Assembly: GCA_903946925.1 (NCBI GenBank)
Contig: CAJAXK010000443.1
Coordinates: 1-44,734, forward strand
Source: an uncultured Bacteroidales bacterium
GTDB taxonomy: Bacteria; Bacteroidota; Bacteroidia; Bacteroidales; UBA4417
Reading direction: 5' to 3'
Length of the DNA: 44,734 bases
The position numbers were made by a program, and so were the translations under genes. The notes under the pieces were generated by a model. The model was not told the DNA's origin, ran no database searches, and was given only the letters and a program-made list of their open reading frames with translations. The number at the start of each line of letters is the position of its first letter. Position 1 is the stretch's first letter. This document shows, piece by piece, positions 33,279 through 41,756 of this stretch.

Positions 33279-34952
33279 ATGAAAAATATCACATCCTTTA
33301 GCCTGTTTTGTTTATTGTGTACGATAATTGCTTTTAGCAGTTGCAGCAAGAAGACAAATCCTAAAAACATTGAACCAGATCAGATTCTGGCCACCGAAAA
33401 ACTCTTCGATCTTTCGATGAGCACTCCTGAACGCGATTCCATGATCGATATGCTCGAGAGCCAACTGGCCGACTATAAAATAATTCACAGCCAGTCTATC
33501 GATAATTCGGTTCCGCCGGCTTTATGGTTTAATCCCGTTCCTGCCGGTGTAAGCTATAATAACGTCCAATTGCCAATCGACTGGAAATTGCCGGCAAAGG
33601 CTGAATTACCAGTTGATAAAAACCAGCTTGCTTATTATACCGTTGCCGATCTCTCGGTACTGATTCGTACCCGAAAAATAAGTTCGGTTGATCTCACCCG
33701 CTTTTACCTCGAAAGGCTTAAGAAATTCGGTGACACCTTACATTGTGTGGTTTCATTAACCGAAGAAAGGGCCATGAGGCAAGCCCGTAAAGCTGATGAG
33801 GAACTATCACGAGGTATCTGGCATGGACCTCTACATGGAATTCCATATGGGATTAAGGACTTATTTGCCGTTCAGGGATACAAGACCACCTGGGGAGCCG
33901 CACCGTATAAAGACCAGGTTATCAATGCCGATGCAGCCGTTGTGACGAAACTGGATGAGGCAGGGGCTGTATTGGTAGCCAAATTCTCTTTAGGTTCATT
34001 GGCCATGGACGATGTGTGGTTCGGAGGATTAACCCGCAATCCATGGGATTTGAAACAGGGATCGAGCGGCTCGTCGGCAGGATCAGCTTCGGCCACAGCC
34101 GCCGGATTGGTTCCCTTTGCAATCGGAACAGAGACATGGGGATCGATTGTTTCGCCCAGCACCCGTTGCGGGGTCACAGGCTTGCGTCCCACCTTCGGAC
34201 GTGTAAGCCGTACCGGAGGGATGGCATTAAGCTGGAGCATGGATAAAGTCGGACCTATCTGCCGGAATGCATTCGACTGTGCATTGGTTTTTAATGCCTT
34301 GCGTGGATCTGATGGTATCGATAAATCGGTTACCGATTATCCTTTTAATTATAATGCAACGGTTGATTACAGGAAACTTAAGGTTGGTTACTTGCAATCA
34401 CTTTTCGGGAAAGATGATGAAAATAGGGTGAACGACAGTATTTCGCTTGCAGTATTCCAAAAAATGGGGATAATACTCACGCCTGTTGTATTGCCCGATT
34501 CGGCCACAATCCCTGTTAAATCCCTGGCTATTATCCTTGTAGCTGAAGCCGCAGCAGCTTTTAATGACCTGACAATGAGTAATAAAGACGACGAATTGAA
34601 CCTGCAGGATAAAAACGCCTGGCCTAATATTTTCAGGTCGGCACAATTTATACCTGCTGTTCAGTATATACAAGCCAACAGGCTTCGCTACAAGCTTATC
34701 CAGGAAATGTACTCGGTTATAAAAGATTTTGATGTTATCATCTGCCCTACAGATGGGGGCAACCAGATGCTGCTTACCAACCTTACAGGGAATCCTTGTG
34801 TTGTCGTTCCAAATGGATTTGACAAAAAGGGTCATCCCACGAGTATCAGTTTTATTGGAAACCTATATGATGAAGCAAACATTTTAGCTTTGGCTGCCAT
34901 TTACCAGAGTGCTACTGAATATGATAACCAAGTGCCTCCCTTGTTTAAATAA
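33279..34952 (+). CDS. Amidase-signature-family lipoprotein
   Basis: 557 residues with a lipoprotein signal (lipobox FSSC, Cys22), so it is membrane-attached in the periplasm or outer membrane. The amidase signature lies at about 180-310: HGIPYGIKDLF with catalytic Lys193, the Ser/Gly stretch QGSSGSSAGSA (261-270, holding the cis-Ser), and GTETWGSIVSP with nucleophile Ser289. The Ser-cisSer-Lys triad is therefore present. Family members include GatA, fatty-acid amide hydrolases and peptide amidases; being exported argues against GatA. An N-terminal ~110-residue extension of unknown function precedes the catalytic domain. It is monocistronic with its own promoter. Confidence 0.9.
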   Translation: MKNITSFSLFCLLCTIIAFSSCSKKTNPKNIEPDQILATEKLFDLSMSTPERDSMIDMLESQLADYKIIHSQSIDNSVPPALWFNPVPAGVSYNNVQLPIDWKLPAKAELPVDKNQLAYYTVADLSVLIRTRKISSVDLTRFYLERLKKFGDTLHCVVSLTEERAMRQARKADEELSRGIWHGPLHGIPYGIKDLFAVQGYKTTWGAAPYKDQVINADAAVVTKLDEAGAVLVAKFSLGSLAMDDVWFGGLTRNPWDLKQGSSGSSAGSASATAAGLVPFAIGTETWGSIVSPSTRCGVTGLRPTFGRVSRTGGMALSWSMDKVGPICRNAFDCALVFNALRGSDGIDKSVTDYPFNYNATVDYRKLKVGYLQSLFGKDDENRVNDSISLAVFQKMGIILTPVVLPDSATIPVKSLAIILVAEAAAAFNDLTMSNKDDELNLQDKNAWPNIFRSAQFIPAVQYIQANRLRYKLIQEMYSVIKDFDVIICPTDGGNQMLLTNLTGNPCVVVPNGFDKKGHPTSISFIGNLYDEANILALAAIYQSATEYDNQVPPLFK

Positions 34953-35188
34953 TTTCAGAAAATACAATTAATAGTTGGTTCTTCCCGATGCAGACGGATT
35001 ATACTTGCTGCCGCGCCTTTATAACCCGTGCCATTTATAAACCCCATACTGCCCTCATGCCCCTTGAGAGCATGCTACAAATACTCCTTACTATTCTCAT
35101 ATTTCTTTATGAGTAAAGGAGCATAATCACCCCTGATGGCGCTAGTTTGTAACGCGTGACGGTACAAGCAACAATGAAATAAGCAAAT
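34953..35188. other. Non-coding stretch after the amidase gene
   Basis: No gene, hairpin or clear repeat is seen here; copy 2 of the dispersed repeat follows at 35189. Confidence 0.5.
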
Positions 35189-35254
35189 ATTTCTAATTCC
35201 AAAAACAATCCCAAGCCCTTGAATCGTTTTTGCCAACCCTTCGAGCGGTTGCTT
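35189..35254 (-). repeat. Dispersed palindromic repeat, copy 2
   Basis: It matches 31421-31487 closely, including ATTTCTAATTCCAA at the start and TTTTTGCCAACCCTTCGAGC toward the end. Each copy lies downstream of a plus-strand gene. Confidence 0.85.
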
Positions 35255-35302
35255 AAAATAGGCAAAAAATATACCATTACCAATACCGTTACCAAAAACA
35301 AA

Positions 35303-35335
35303 AACCGCTTGTAAATACAACATTTACAAGCGGTT
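35303..35335 (-). terminator. Intrinsic terminator of the tRNA-Ser gene
   Basis: A perfect 14-bp stem, AACCGCTTGTAAAT (35303-35316) with ATTTACAAGCGGTT (35322-35335), has a 5-nt loop and is followed by T-rich sequence on the minus strand, 14 nt beyond the tRNA. Confidence 0.95.
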
Positions 35336-35348
35336 AAAATATGTTTTG

Positions 35349-35436
35349 CGGAGAAGGGGGGATTCGAACCCCCGGTACCCTAATCGAGTACGACAGTTTA
35401 GCAAACTGTTGGTTTCAGCCACTCACCCACCTCTCC
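35349..35436 (-). tRNA. tRNA-Ser (anticodon GCT)
   Basis: 88 nt on the minus strand with no encoded CCA. The acceptor stem GGAGAGG pairs with CTTCTCC (one G-U), and the discriminator is G. The anticodon arm is ACAGT-TTGCTAA-ACTGT, giving anticodon GCT for AGC/AGT codons. A long variable arm (CGTACTCGATTAGGGTAC) marks the class II Ser type, and the T-arm is GGGGG-TTCGAAT-CCCCC. Confidence 0.97.
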
Positions 35437-35627
35437 AGTGGTTATGAATAAACTAATTAGCTTGTCCAAAAACGGAGTGCAAAAGTAATCATATTAATTA
35501 TAACTCCAAATATATTTTAAATTTCTTAGGTTATTTCTTCGCAATAGGCCGAATCGAAAGAAAATCATAAGCCGGACACAATTTTTGAAACATATTCAAT
35601 GTTATTAGGATTGATACCAATTAACCC

Positions 35628-35635
35628 TACATTTG
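35628..35635 (+). promoter_or_regulatory. -7 promoter element for the beta-barrel gene
   Basis: TACATTTG followed by CC lies 63 nt before the chosen ATG at 35699 and matches TAnnTTTG. Confidence 0.6.
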
Positions 35636-35698
35636 CCGAAAACACAATCCGTCATAATTTTTCAACCTTCAACATTTAATCATCAATTTCAATTTTGT

Positions 35699-36301
35699 AT
35701 GAAAAAAATAATTTTTGCATTAGTGTTTACAATGCTCGTTACTTCAGGCTTTGCCCAAATTTTAGCGACAGCCAACTCGCCAGAATACAAAAACATACTT
35801 AAAATGTCGGCTTCGCTCTTCACGCGCAACACTTTTCAAATGGGATATGAGAGGTTTTTCAATCCAAACACTAGTTTTGTGCTTGCTGCCGGGATGAGTT
35901 TCAAAGATTCGGACTATGAAAAAGTTTGGGGCGTGCGTACCGAAGCCCAGATGAAATTCCATGTTTACACCATTGTTAAACCCGATCAAAGCCATAGGCT
36001 GTATTTCGCACCGTACCTTTTGAACGAATATTATGAAACAGAAGGCACACAATATGACAATTATGGAAATTCGTATTGGCAGACCGAATCATTTGATGCT
36101 TTTGGAGGAGGGATGTTGTTCGGTTGGTCGTTTTCGTTTGCTAACCGAATAAACCTCGACATTTATACTGGTGGCGGATTGCGAAAGACATTTAATTATG
36201 ATAACACTGACAATGATTATTATTACGATAATGGGGTTTTTGATTATGCATACAGTGGCATATCGCCAAGATTAGGAATTGATGTGGGATTTTGGTTTTA
36301 A
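35699..36301 (+). CDS. Outer-membrane beta-barrel protein
   Basis: 200 residues from ATG 35699, which starts a signal peptide (MKKIIFALVF...GFAQ); a frame start at 35633 would overlap the -7 element. The mature protein has alternating amphipathic strands: FQMGYERFF, TSFVLAAGMSF, RLYFAPYLLNEYY, GGGMLFGWSFSF, INLDIYTGGGLRK, and a terminal strand ending in GFWF with an aromatic last residue, typical of an eight-stranded OmpA/OmpW-like barrel. It resembles the outer-membrane beta-barrel/DUF3575-type proteins common in Bacteroidota. A Tyr/Asp-rich loop lies near the C-terminus. No operon partner is present. Specific ligand is not known. Confidence 0.82.
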   Translation: MKKIIFALVFTMLVTSGFAQILATANSPEYKNILKMSASLFTRNTFQMGYERFFNPNTSFVLAAGMSFKDSDYEKVWGVRTEAQMKFHVYTIVKPDQSHRLYFAPYLLNEYYETEGTQYDNYGNSYWQTESFDAFGGGMLFGWSFSFANRINLDIYTGGGLRKTFNYDNTDNDYYYDNGVFDYAYSGISPRLGIDVGFWF

Positions 36302-36334
36302 AAACCTATTATATTACATATCAAGTAAATTTAG

Positions 36335-36371
36335 CCATAAAATGGAAAATGCGACACATTCCATTTTATGG
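36335..36371. terminator. Bidirectional hairpin between convergent genes
   Basis: A perfect 13-bp stem, CCATAAAATGGAA (36335-36347) with TTCCATTTTATGG (36359-36371), has an 11-nt loop. T-rich tracts are weak, but the position between converging genes supports a terminator role. Confidence 0.75.
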
Positions 36372-36439
36372 TTAATTGGTTGAACAACACATAACAGCCC
36401 TTTGTAATCTTTCAATAGATACTGTAATCACAGGCAATG

Positions 36440-37552
36440 TTACCCTTCCCTCAAAATATTATAAACTGAATCCCTTTCGGCAGGCAAGCGGCCGGCTTTA
36501 ATTATCAATTGCCTTATTTCGTCGCTGCTCAAGGATGGGTTTTGGTCGCCGGCACCTGCAAGTGAATATATTTTTGTAGAATCGTTAATAGTACCATCCA
36601 GATCATCAACACCAAATGCCAGCGAGAGTGCGGCCATTTCCTTGCCAATCATGGGCCAGTAGGCTTTTATATGGCTAAAATTATCGAGATAAATCCGTGA
36701 AACTGCATAATTCCTCAAATCTTCAATCACCGAAACTTCTTCGATGTACGACATATCGTTATTCTTGTTTTTGAACTTTAACGGGATGTAGGCATTAAAA
36801 CCTCCAGTGCGGTCTTGTAATTGGCGAAGCAATTCGATATGGTGTATGCGATGCTCAAATTGCTCCACATGGCCATAAAGGATGGTAGCATTGGTTGGTA
36901 TGCCGAGTTTATGCGCGGTTTCGTGAATCTCAAGCCATGCTTCGGTTGATGATTTTTTACCGCAAATCTGCTCCCTGATTTTATCGTCGAATATTTCGGC
37001 ACCTCCGCCTGGGAGCGAATTAAGCCCTGAATCCTTGAGCAGTTGCAGGCCTTGTTCAAAACTCAATCCCGACCGCTGCGCCATATATTCAATTTCAATG
37101 GCTGTATAAGCTTTTATATGCAGGCTTGGCCTTGCTTCGTGCACACGTTTTACCAGGTCGGCATAATAATAAATATCGCGCCCAGGATGCACCGCGCCCA
37201 CAATATGAACTTCGGTAATATCGTCGCCAAGGTTTACAACAGTTTTCACCATTTCGTCAACCGTAAGCTCCCATGATTCTTTGCTTTGGTGATGCGAATA
37301 CGAACAAAATTTGCAATCGTAAACACAAATATTGGTAGGCTCGATATGTACGTTGCGATTGTAAAACACATACTCGCCAACCTTGCGTTTCCTCACCTGA
37401 TCGGCAAGCAAAGCCAATAAGGATGTTTCGGCATCGCGGTAAAGTAGTACGCCTTCATCGGGTGTAATGCGCTGCGAATCCAATACTTTTAAGGCAATTT
37501 CTTTAATGCGTCTTTCGATTGACGCTGCTTCAATTATATGTTGTATTGTCAT
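36440..37552 (-). CDS. mqnE: Aminofutalosine synthase (radical SAM)
   Basis: 370 residues. The radical-SAM cluster CVYDCKFC (Cys76, Cys80, Cys83) binds the 4Fe-4S cluster. The surrounding motifs YNRNVHIEPTN, GWELT-like ESWELTVDEM, TEVHIVGAVHPG, NSLPGGGAEIFD, GIPTNATILYGHVE and IAYW-like KAYWPMIG follow the MqnE branch of the CofH/MqnC/MqnE family. The enzyme joins SAM to 3-[(1-carboxyvinyl)oxy]benzoate in the futalosine route to menaquinone. MqnC is the main alternative, but the HIEPTN and GGGAEIF pattern matches MqnE as I recall it from Bacteroides. Other mqn genes are not in the window. Repeat units lie just upstream of the start. Confidence 0.9.
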   Translation of the reverse strand: MTIQHIIEAASIERRIKEIALKVLDSQRITPDEGVLLYRDAETSLLALLADQVRKRKVGEYVFYNRNVHIEPTNICVYDCKFCSYSHHQSKESWELTVDEMVKTVVNLGDDITEVHIVGAVHPGRDIYYYADLVKRVHEARPSLHIKAYTAIEIEYMAQRSGLSFEQGLQLLKDSGLNSLPGGGAEIFDDKIREQICGKKSSTEAWLEIHETAHKLGIPTNATILYGHVEQFEHRIHHIELLRQLQDRTGGFNAYIPLKFKNKNNDMSYIEEVSVIEDLRNYAVSRIYLDNFSHIKAYWPMIGKEMAALSLAFGVDDLDGTINDSTKIYSLAGAGDQNPSLSSDEIRQLIIKAGRLPAERDSVYNILREG

Positions 37553-37566
37553 GTAAATCAGGTTTT

Positions 37567-37630
37567 GGATGTCGGATGTCGGATGTTAGATGTTAGATGA
37601 GGGATTTTAGATTTTAGATGTGGGATGTCA
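37567..37630 (+). repeat. GGATGTC-type heptamer repeats upstream of mqnE
   Basis: Units GGATGTC, AGATGTT, AGATTTT and GGATGTC follow one another in 7-bp phase. The same unit family occurs at 41690-41756 (reverse) and 44483-44592. Confidence 0.8.
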
Positions 37631-37696
37631 AAAGGGGAGGTGGGAAATATTGAGAAACAGAAACATCAATTTACTGCTTTAATATCCGGAAATACG

Positions 37697-37811
37697 GGCA
37701 TCTCAACCTCTCAACCCATCAACCCCTCAACCCATCAACATCTCAACACTTCGACAACGCTCAGTGTCCGCCCATCAACCTCTCAACCCATCAACCTCTC
37801 AACCCATCAAC
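37697..37811 (-). repeat. GGTTGA-type heptamer repeats directly after the protease stop codon
   Basis: On the minus strand GGTTGATG/GGTTGAGA units run from the stop codon (37812-37814) without a gap, in 7-bp phase. A GAGCGTTGTCGAAGTG REP-like motif interrupts them near 37747-37762. Confidence 0.85.
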
Positions 37812-39716
37812 CTACTTCCCATCAGCAATAATAACCTTATGCACCTGCACTTGATCGCCTTGTGTAACCCGAAGGATAAACATGGTTCCAAAGTTGGGGA
37901 GTTTGATGGTATTATTGGTTGAAGTACCTCCTGAAAACTCAAAGTGTTGCGCTATTTTTCCTTGTGGATCGAAAACATCAATCAGTATATCGTTGGTGTT
38001 GAGTATATCCGAAAAAATATTTACTTCGCCAGTTGAGGTTGGGTTTGGCGATATTACTGCTTTAACATCAATATATTCATCCTTTGCAAGGGTATCAATA
38101 TTCAGGTAATTCTCAACAATTAGCTTGATGTTCATTTTGCCATTCCTGTCGAAACGTATGCCAACTGGGTTTTGTTCGGTTGATTCGGGAGGTGTGCCAC
38201 CTTCGAAAAACCAATGCCATGAGTCAGGTTTTCCCGACGAAAGATCCTGAAAATCAACACTTCCACCAACGGGGATTACCTCGCTGCTGGCAGAAAAATT
38301 TGCGTGTGTATAATTTTCGTTGAACGAACCCTGCATTTTGGTCTTTCCGGTATTGGTAGGATCGAGCCAGGGTTTGAGCTGCTGCGAAGCTAAGCTTCCG
38401 TTCGATTGCCAGGAGAACTGAACTTTTCCGTACTTATCCAAACCCGATTTGTCCGAACATCCACTTTCGCCACCAGTAAGCGAGCCAATAACCAATCCTT
38501 CGTTATCGAACAACGCCGAGCCAGACGAACCACCTTCCGTAACGCCGATGTATCCACTGCTGGTGGCAGCCCATTTCACTACCCAATGCGTGTTAGGTGT
38601 TGATTCCCAAGTGCCGGAGGTTGGGGGAACTGTGTAAGTAGATATTTTTTTAACCTGCCCGTTTGGATGGTGGATGCAAACCCCTGATGTTGAAATTTCA
38701 TTATTGGCATCCCAGCCACAGTAATAAGGCCTGTAATTGGAAGGGATTTCGGACAGCAGTTTAACTAAAAGGAAATCGGACCCAACATCGTTTGGATTAT
38801 CAGATAATGCAACTTTTTCGGCCCCGGTAATAGTGAAGTTTGTAGCCGCAGAAGTTATACAAGTGGGAGCTTCGTAATTGAAATAAAAAACCCAAAGGCT
38901 CAAATCGTTGGCTGTTGCCGAAACCCCAGAACTTTTGCTGCAATGGGCAGCCGTAAGCAACAGATTGGCAAAATCCTGCTTTGTATTATTTAGCAATGTG
39001 CCCGAACACCAAAAATAACTTTGTCCAACCTTGGAATATATTTTCACCACCCCTTGTTTTTGATCTTGCCAATTCAGGCCTTCACTGCAATTAATATTAA
39101 CTTCGCAGGTATCGGCAGCAAGAGTAGATGTGTTTTTGGGGATTGGTTTATCGAAGTTGCGGTACATATACACAAGCCCGTTGATTTCGATTATTCCTTT
39201 TTTGCTAACATATTCAGGTTCATAATATTCGACCGTAATTTCATCGCCATAAACCGGACGGGTGGTAAACAAATTATTCTTCAATACCTCATTTGCAGTA
39301 AATGAACCAAGTATTGTATTATGGTCAGGGGTATAAACAAACAAATCAGCCCCTTCGGGCAAGTGCAAATTACTAAAGTTTAAACCTATTCCTAAAGCGG
39401 ATTTACACTTTAAAGTAAGGCGCCATATCCGGCCACCATTTGGCAAGAAGTTAAATTGACCGGCATTTTCCATTGTTACCGAAACAGGCAATTCAATCCC
39501 AACCCTATAAGATTTTTCAAGCATCGCATCAGCATTGTCCTCTTCTGCAAGCTTGAGCAAATCGGGTGGGGCAATTTCCATTGTTAAAAGTTCTGATTTT
39601 TGCGACTGTAGCAGGCTGAAACTTCGCGGTAGCCCACCTCTATCGATTTGACAGAATGCTGAATAAGCGAAAAAAGTAAGAAGAAGCGATAGAAAGCAGG
39701 TATAAATACGTTTCAA
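37812..39716 (-). CDS. Secreted trypsin-fold protease (lysyl-endopeptidase-like) with T9SS domain
   Basis: 634 residues. The protein begins KRIYTCFLSLLLTFFAYSAFCQ, a signal peptide, with TTG as the apparent initiation codon; no in-frame ATG exists between it and the promoter. Residues about 205-450 form the S1 fold with LLTAAHCS (His258), VGSDFLLVKL (Asp314) and TEGGSSGSAL (Ser398). This matches the lysyl endopeptidase/Achromobacter-protease type. A PKD-like domain (about 475-555, FFEGGTPPESTEQNP) and a T9SS type A C-terminal domain (VISPNPTSTGEVNIFS..., ending IADGK) follow. It is exported by type IX secretion. Cleavage specificity is inferred from family only. Confidence 0.9.
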   Translation of the reverse strand: MKRIYTCFLSLLLTFFAYSAFCQIDRGGLPRSFSLLQSQKSELLTMEIAPPDLLKLAEEDNADAMLEKSYRVGIELPVSVTMENAGQFNFLPNGGRIWRLTLKCKSALGIGLNFSNLHLPEGADLFVYTPDHNTILGSFTANEVLKNNLFTTRPVYGDEITVEYYEPEYVSKKGIIEINGLVYMYRNFDKPIPKNTSTLAADTCEVNINCSEGLNWQDQKQGVVKIYSKVGQSYFWCSGTLLNNTKQDFANLLLTAAHCSKSSGVSATANDLSLWVFYFNYEAPTCITSAATNFTITGAEKVALSDNPNDVGSDFLLVKLLSEIPSNYRPYYCGWDANNEISTSGVCIHHPNGQVKKISTYTVPPTSGTWESTPNTHWVVKWAATSSGYIGVTEGGSSGSALFDNEGLVIGSLTGGESGCSDKSGLDKYGKVQFSWQSNGSLASQQLKPWLDPTNTGKTKMQGSFNENYTHANFSASSEVIPVGGSVDFQDLSSGKPDSWHWFFEGGTPPESTEQNPVGIRFDRNGKMNIKLIVENYLNIDTLAKDEYIDVKAVISPNPTSTGEVNIFSDILNTNDILIDVFDPQGKIAQHFEFSGGTSTNNTIKLPNFGTMFILRVTQGDQVQVHKVIIADGK

Positions 39717-39739
39717 AGTAGCGTGATTTTAAATTTATA

Positions 39740-39747
39740 CAAAGGTA
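39740..39747 (-). promoter_or_regulatory. -7 promoter element for the protease gene
   Basis: TACCTTTG on the minus strand matches TAnnTTTG and lies 23 nt before the TTG start. Confidence 0.65.
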
Positions 39748-39860
39748 AATAAAAAAGGGTGAACGGTGATTGGGGGATTTAGAATGTATTGAACGATTTA
39801 ATGCTGAATCCACTGAGAAAACCCTAAAAGAAGAAAACCAAGGAGCCGTGAGTCAAAAAG

Positions 39861-39900
39861 AACCGCTTCGAGTGTTGGTAAAAACCACCCGAAGGGTTCA
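39861..39900 (+). repeat. Dispersed palindromic repeat, copy 3
   Basis: AACCGCTTCGAGTGTT, then a GGTAAA spacer, then AACCACCCGAAGGGTT: two tandem 16-nt units, each an imperfect AACC...GGTT palindrome, matching the reverse complement of copies 1 and 2. Confidence 0.8.
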
Positions 39901-40266
39901 TTTTCAAATTTTCAAACTAATTGATCACAACATAGGCACAATAGGGCACAGTGGAGGATATATTGATTTGTAACTTTCCTATATTTTCAAATTCCAAAAC
40001 TAAATTATCAACACAATAGGCACAGTAGGGCACAATAGAGGGTATGTAAATTCGAGTCCACTCCGAAAAGTCTTTTTTAGCCACAAAGACCCAAAGCCTC
40101 TAAGCTTCACTAAGTCTATAACGCTGAATAGCATTGCTTTGTGAACCTTTGTGTCATAGTGCCTTAGTGGCGGTTCTTAATTTTTAGGATATCTGAGTAG
40201 ATTCGTATTTGTAACTTTCGTGCATTTTCAACTTCCTGCATTTTCACATCCCCAAATCCTTGACAG

Positions 40267-40306
40267 AACCACTTCGAGGGTTGTTAAAAACCAATTGTAG
40301 GATTCA
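40267..40306 (+). repeat. Dispersed palindromic repeat, copy 4
   Basis: AACCACTTCGAGGGTT, then GTTAAA, then a decayed second unit AACCAATTGTAGGATTC. Same organisation as copy 3. Confidence 0.75.
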
Positions 40307-40402
40307 TTTTCACATCCCCAAATTTTCACATCCCCAAATTAACCCATTATCGCATTCCCACATTCCCACATTTTCAAATTTTCAAATTTTCGAATTAACA
40401 CA
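40303..40402 (-). repeat. Short-unit repeats directly after the dihaem gene stop codon
   Basis: On the minus strand the stop codon is followed by AAAATTTG, GGAATGTG and GGGATGTGAAAATTTG units to about 40303. The coding strand carries the G/T-rich sense. Confidence 0.75.
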
Positions 40403-41599
40403 TTATTTACCCCCAATCGGCTTCGCCCCATCTGGCAATTTAACTGGAGGTCCGAAGGCAGGGGTGGTAAGGAATGTTTCATCGCGCAGGGTTTTGATAA
40501 ATGAAACCAAATCCGCTTTTTCATTGGGTGTAAGCTGTATTCCGCCATCGTAGGCATGGTGCATCAGCGGATGTACGTTTGCCGACCAGATAATTCCCTG
40601 CGAATAAAAATCTATGACTTCTTCCAAAGTTTTAAACCGCCCATCGTGCATGTAAGGACCTGTTAGTTCAATGTTCCTCAAGGTTGAAGCTTTGTAAGCA
40701 CCATGATCGGATGGATCGCCGGTAACAGAAAAACGGTCGCGGGAATCGTTGAAAACAGAATCTTTGCCATTGTTATAAAAAAGGTTTGTGGTAAACAGGG
40801 GGTTGCCGGATCCACCATGGCAATGAAAGCAATCGGCACCTTCCTCGGTCATAAAAAGCACGTAACCATTTAATTCGTTGGTGCTGAGCTGCTGTTCTCC
40901 ACGCATGTATTTGTCGAATTTTGAATCGGATGAAATCAAAGTGCGAGAAAATTGTGCTACTGCCTTACTGATATTTTTCATGGTAACGGTATGGGATCCA
41001 AAAGCTTTATAGAACAGTTCGGGATAACCATTTATACTCTGTATCAAGGCTTTGGTTTTGTTGGTGTCGCCAGCAAATTCGTGAGGCGCAGTAACTGCCA
41101 TGCCAACAATATCTTCAATATTCCTTTGTGCAGGATTAGGATTTTCCTCATAAATTGAACCTGACCATAAATAGCCCGACTCGTTCCAAACCAGGTTTAT
41201 CATCGGAAGCATAAAATGTGGGGTATTTATGCCCGTAATCCCAAAAGTGCGCCCACCAATAAATTTAGGATGGTTTATCCCACACTCGAACGAACTGGAT
41301 TGCAAATGGCAAGTACCACAACTCATCAAACTGTCGGGATGGGTTTTACCTGATAAACGCCCGTCGTAAAAGAGGTTTCGTCCTAATTCCACACCTTCCA
41401 CAGTCATTGGGTTATTCGAAGGGATATTCATACGGGTGGGGAAATACTTTGGCACAACAATTTGATAAGGTGTAGGGTTGTAATCCGCCGCATCCTCATG
41501 TTTACAATCAGAGAAAAGAAAAGCAAAAATGATGATGCCCAAAATGAACATCATCCGGGAAATAAACCATCTAAAATTCCCAAGTACCATACAACTCAT
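40403..41599 (-). CDS. Dihaem cytochrome c peroxidase/MauG family enzyme (MbnH-like)
   Basis: 398 residues with a lipoprotein-like N-terminus (FLFSDCKHED). Two haem c sites are present, CGTCH (94-98) and CFHCH (257-261). The family motifs ELGRNLFYDGRLSG near residue 71 and TGPYMHDGRFKTLEEVIDFY near residue 313 are also present. Bacterial cytochrome c peroxidases reduce H2O2; the MauG/MbnH branch uses the same fold to oxidise protein Trp residues. It lies downstream of an MbnP-like gene on the same strand, the arrangement of mbnP-mbnH, so a modifying role is plausible. Start alternatives are ATG 41590, 41554 and 41551. The Tyr316-Met317 pair leaves the axial-ligand question open. Confidence 0.9.
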   Translation of the reverse strand: MSCMVLGNFRWFISRMMFILGIIIFAFLFSDCKHEDAADYNPTPYQIVVPKYFPTRMNIPSNNPMTVEGVELGRNLFYDGRLSGKTHPDSLMSCGTCHLQSSSFECGINHPKFIGGRTFGITGINTPHFMLPMINLVWNESGYLWSGSIYEENPNPAQRNIEDIVGMAVTAPHEFAGDTNKTKALIQSINGYPELFYKAFGSHTVTMKNISKAVAQFSRTLISSDSKFDKYMRGEQQLSTNELNGYVLFMTEEGADCFHCHGGSGNPLFTTNLFYNNGKDSVFNDSRDRFSVTGDPSDHGAYKASTLRNIELTGPYMHDGRFKTLEEVIDFYSQGIIWSANVHPLMHHAYDGGIQLTPNEKADLVSFIKTLRDETFLTTPAFGPPVKLPDGAKPIGGK

Positions 41600-41689
41600 T
41601 ACTTTCCGATTAATTTAATTTTGATGCACAATCCAAATCAGTGCCTGCAATAGCCTTTTCAACTGGCGTATCGTTTGTTACGCGCAACG

Positions 41690-41756
41690 CATCCCACCTT
41701 CCACATCCCACATCGCACATTGCACATCCCACATCCAACATCCCACATCCCACAAC
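41690..41756 (-). repeat. GGGATGT-type heptamer repeats directly after the MbnP-like gene stop
   Basis: On the minus strand GTTGTGGGATGTGGGATGTT and further GGATGTG/GCGATGTG units run from the stop codon (41757) into the 157-bp gap before the dihaem gene. Confidence 0.85.

Larger units (their letters stand above)
39750..40402. other. Repeat-crowded intergenic region
   Basis: No gene is seen. The region carries a relative of the 27.7-kb element end (39806-39850), two copies of the dispersed palindromic repeat (39861-39900, 40267-40306), another 27.7-kb-type end (40054-40085), a GTGCCTTAGTGGC phrase (about 40158) shared with 27930, and AATTTG/GGGATGTG-type units leading to the dihaem gene's stop. 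Confidence 0.7.

Noticed and set aside
35075-35323. An 82-codon minus-strand frame near the tRNA
   Set aside because: It overlaps the dispersed repeat and tRNA terminator and has no family features.
37567-37811. A CRISPR array at the heptamer repeats
   Set aside because: Units are 7 bp without unique spacers, and there are no cas genes nearby.
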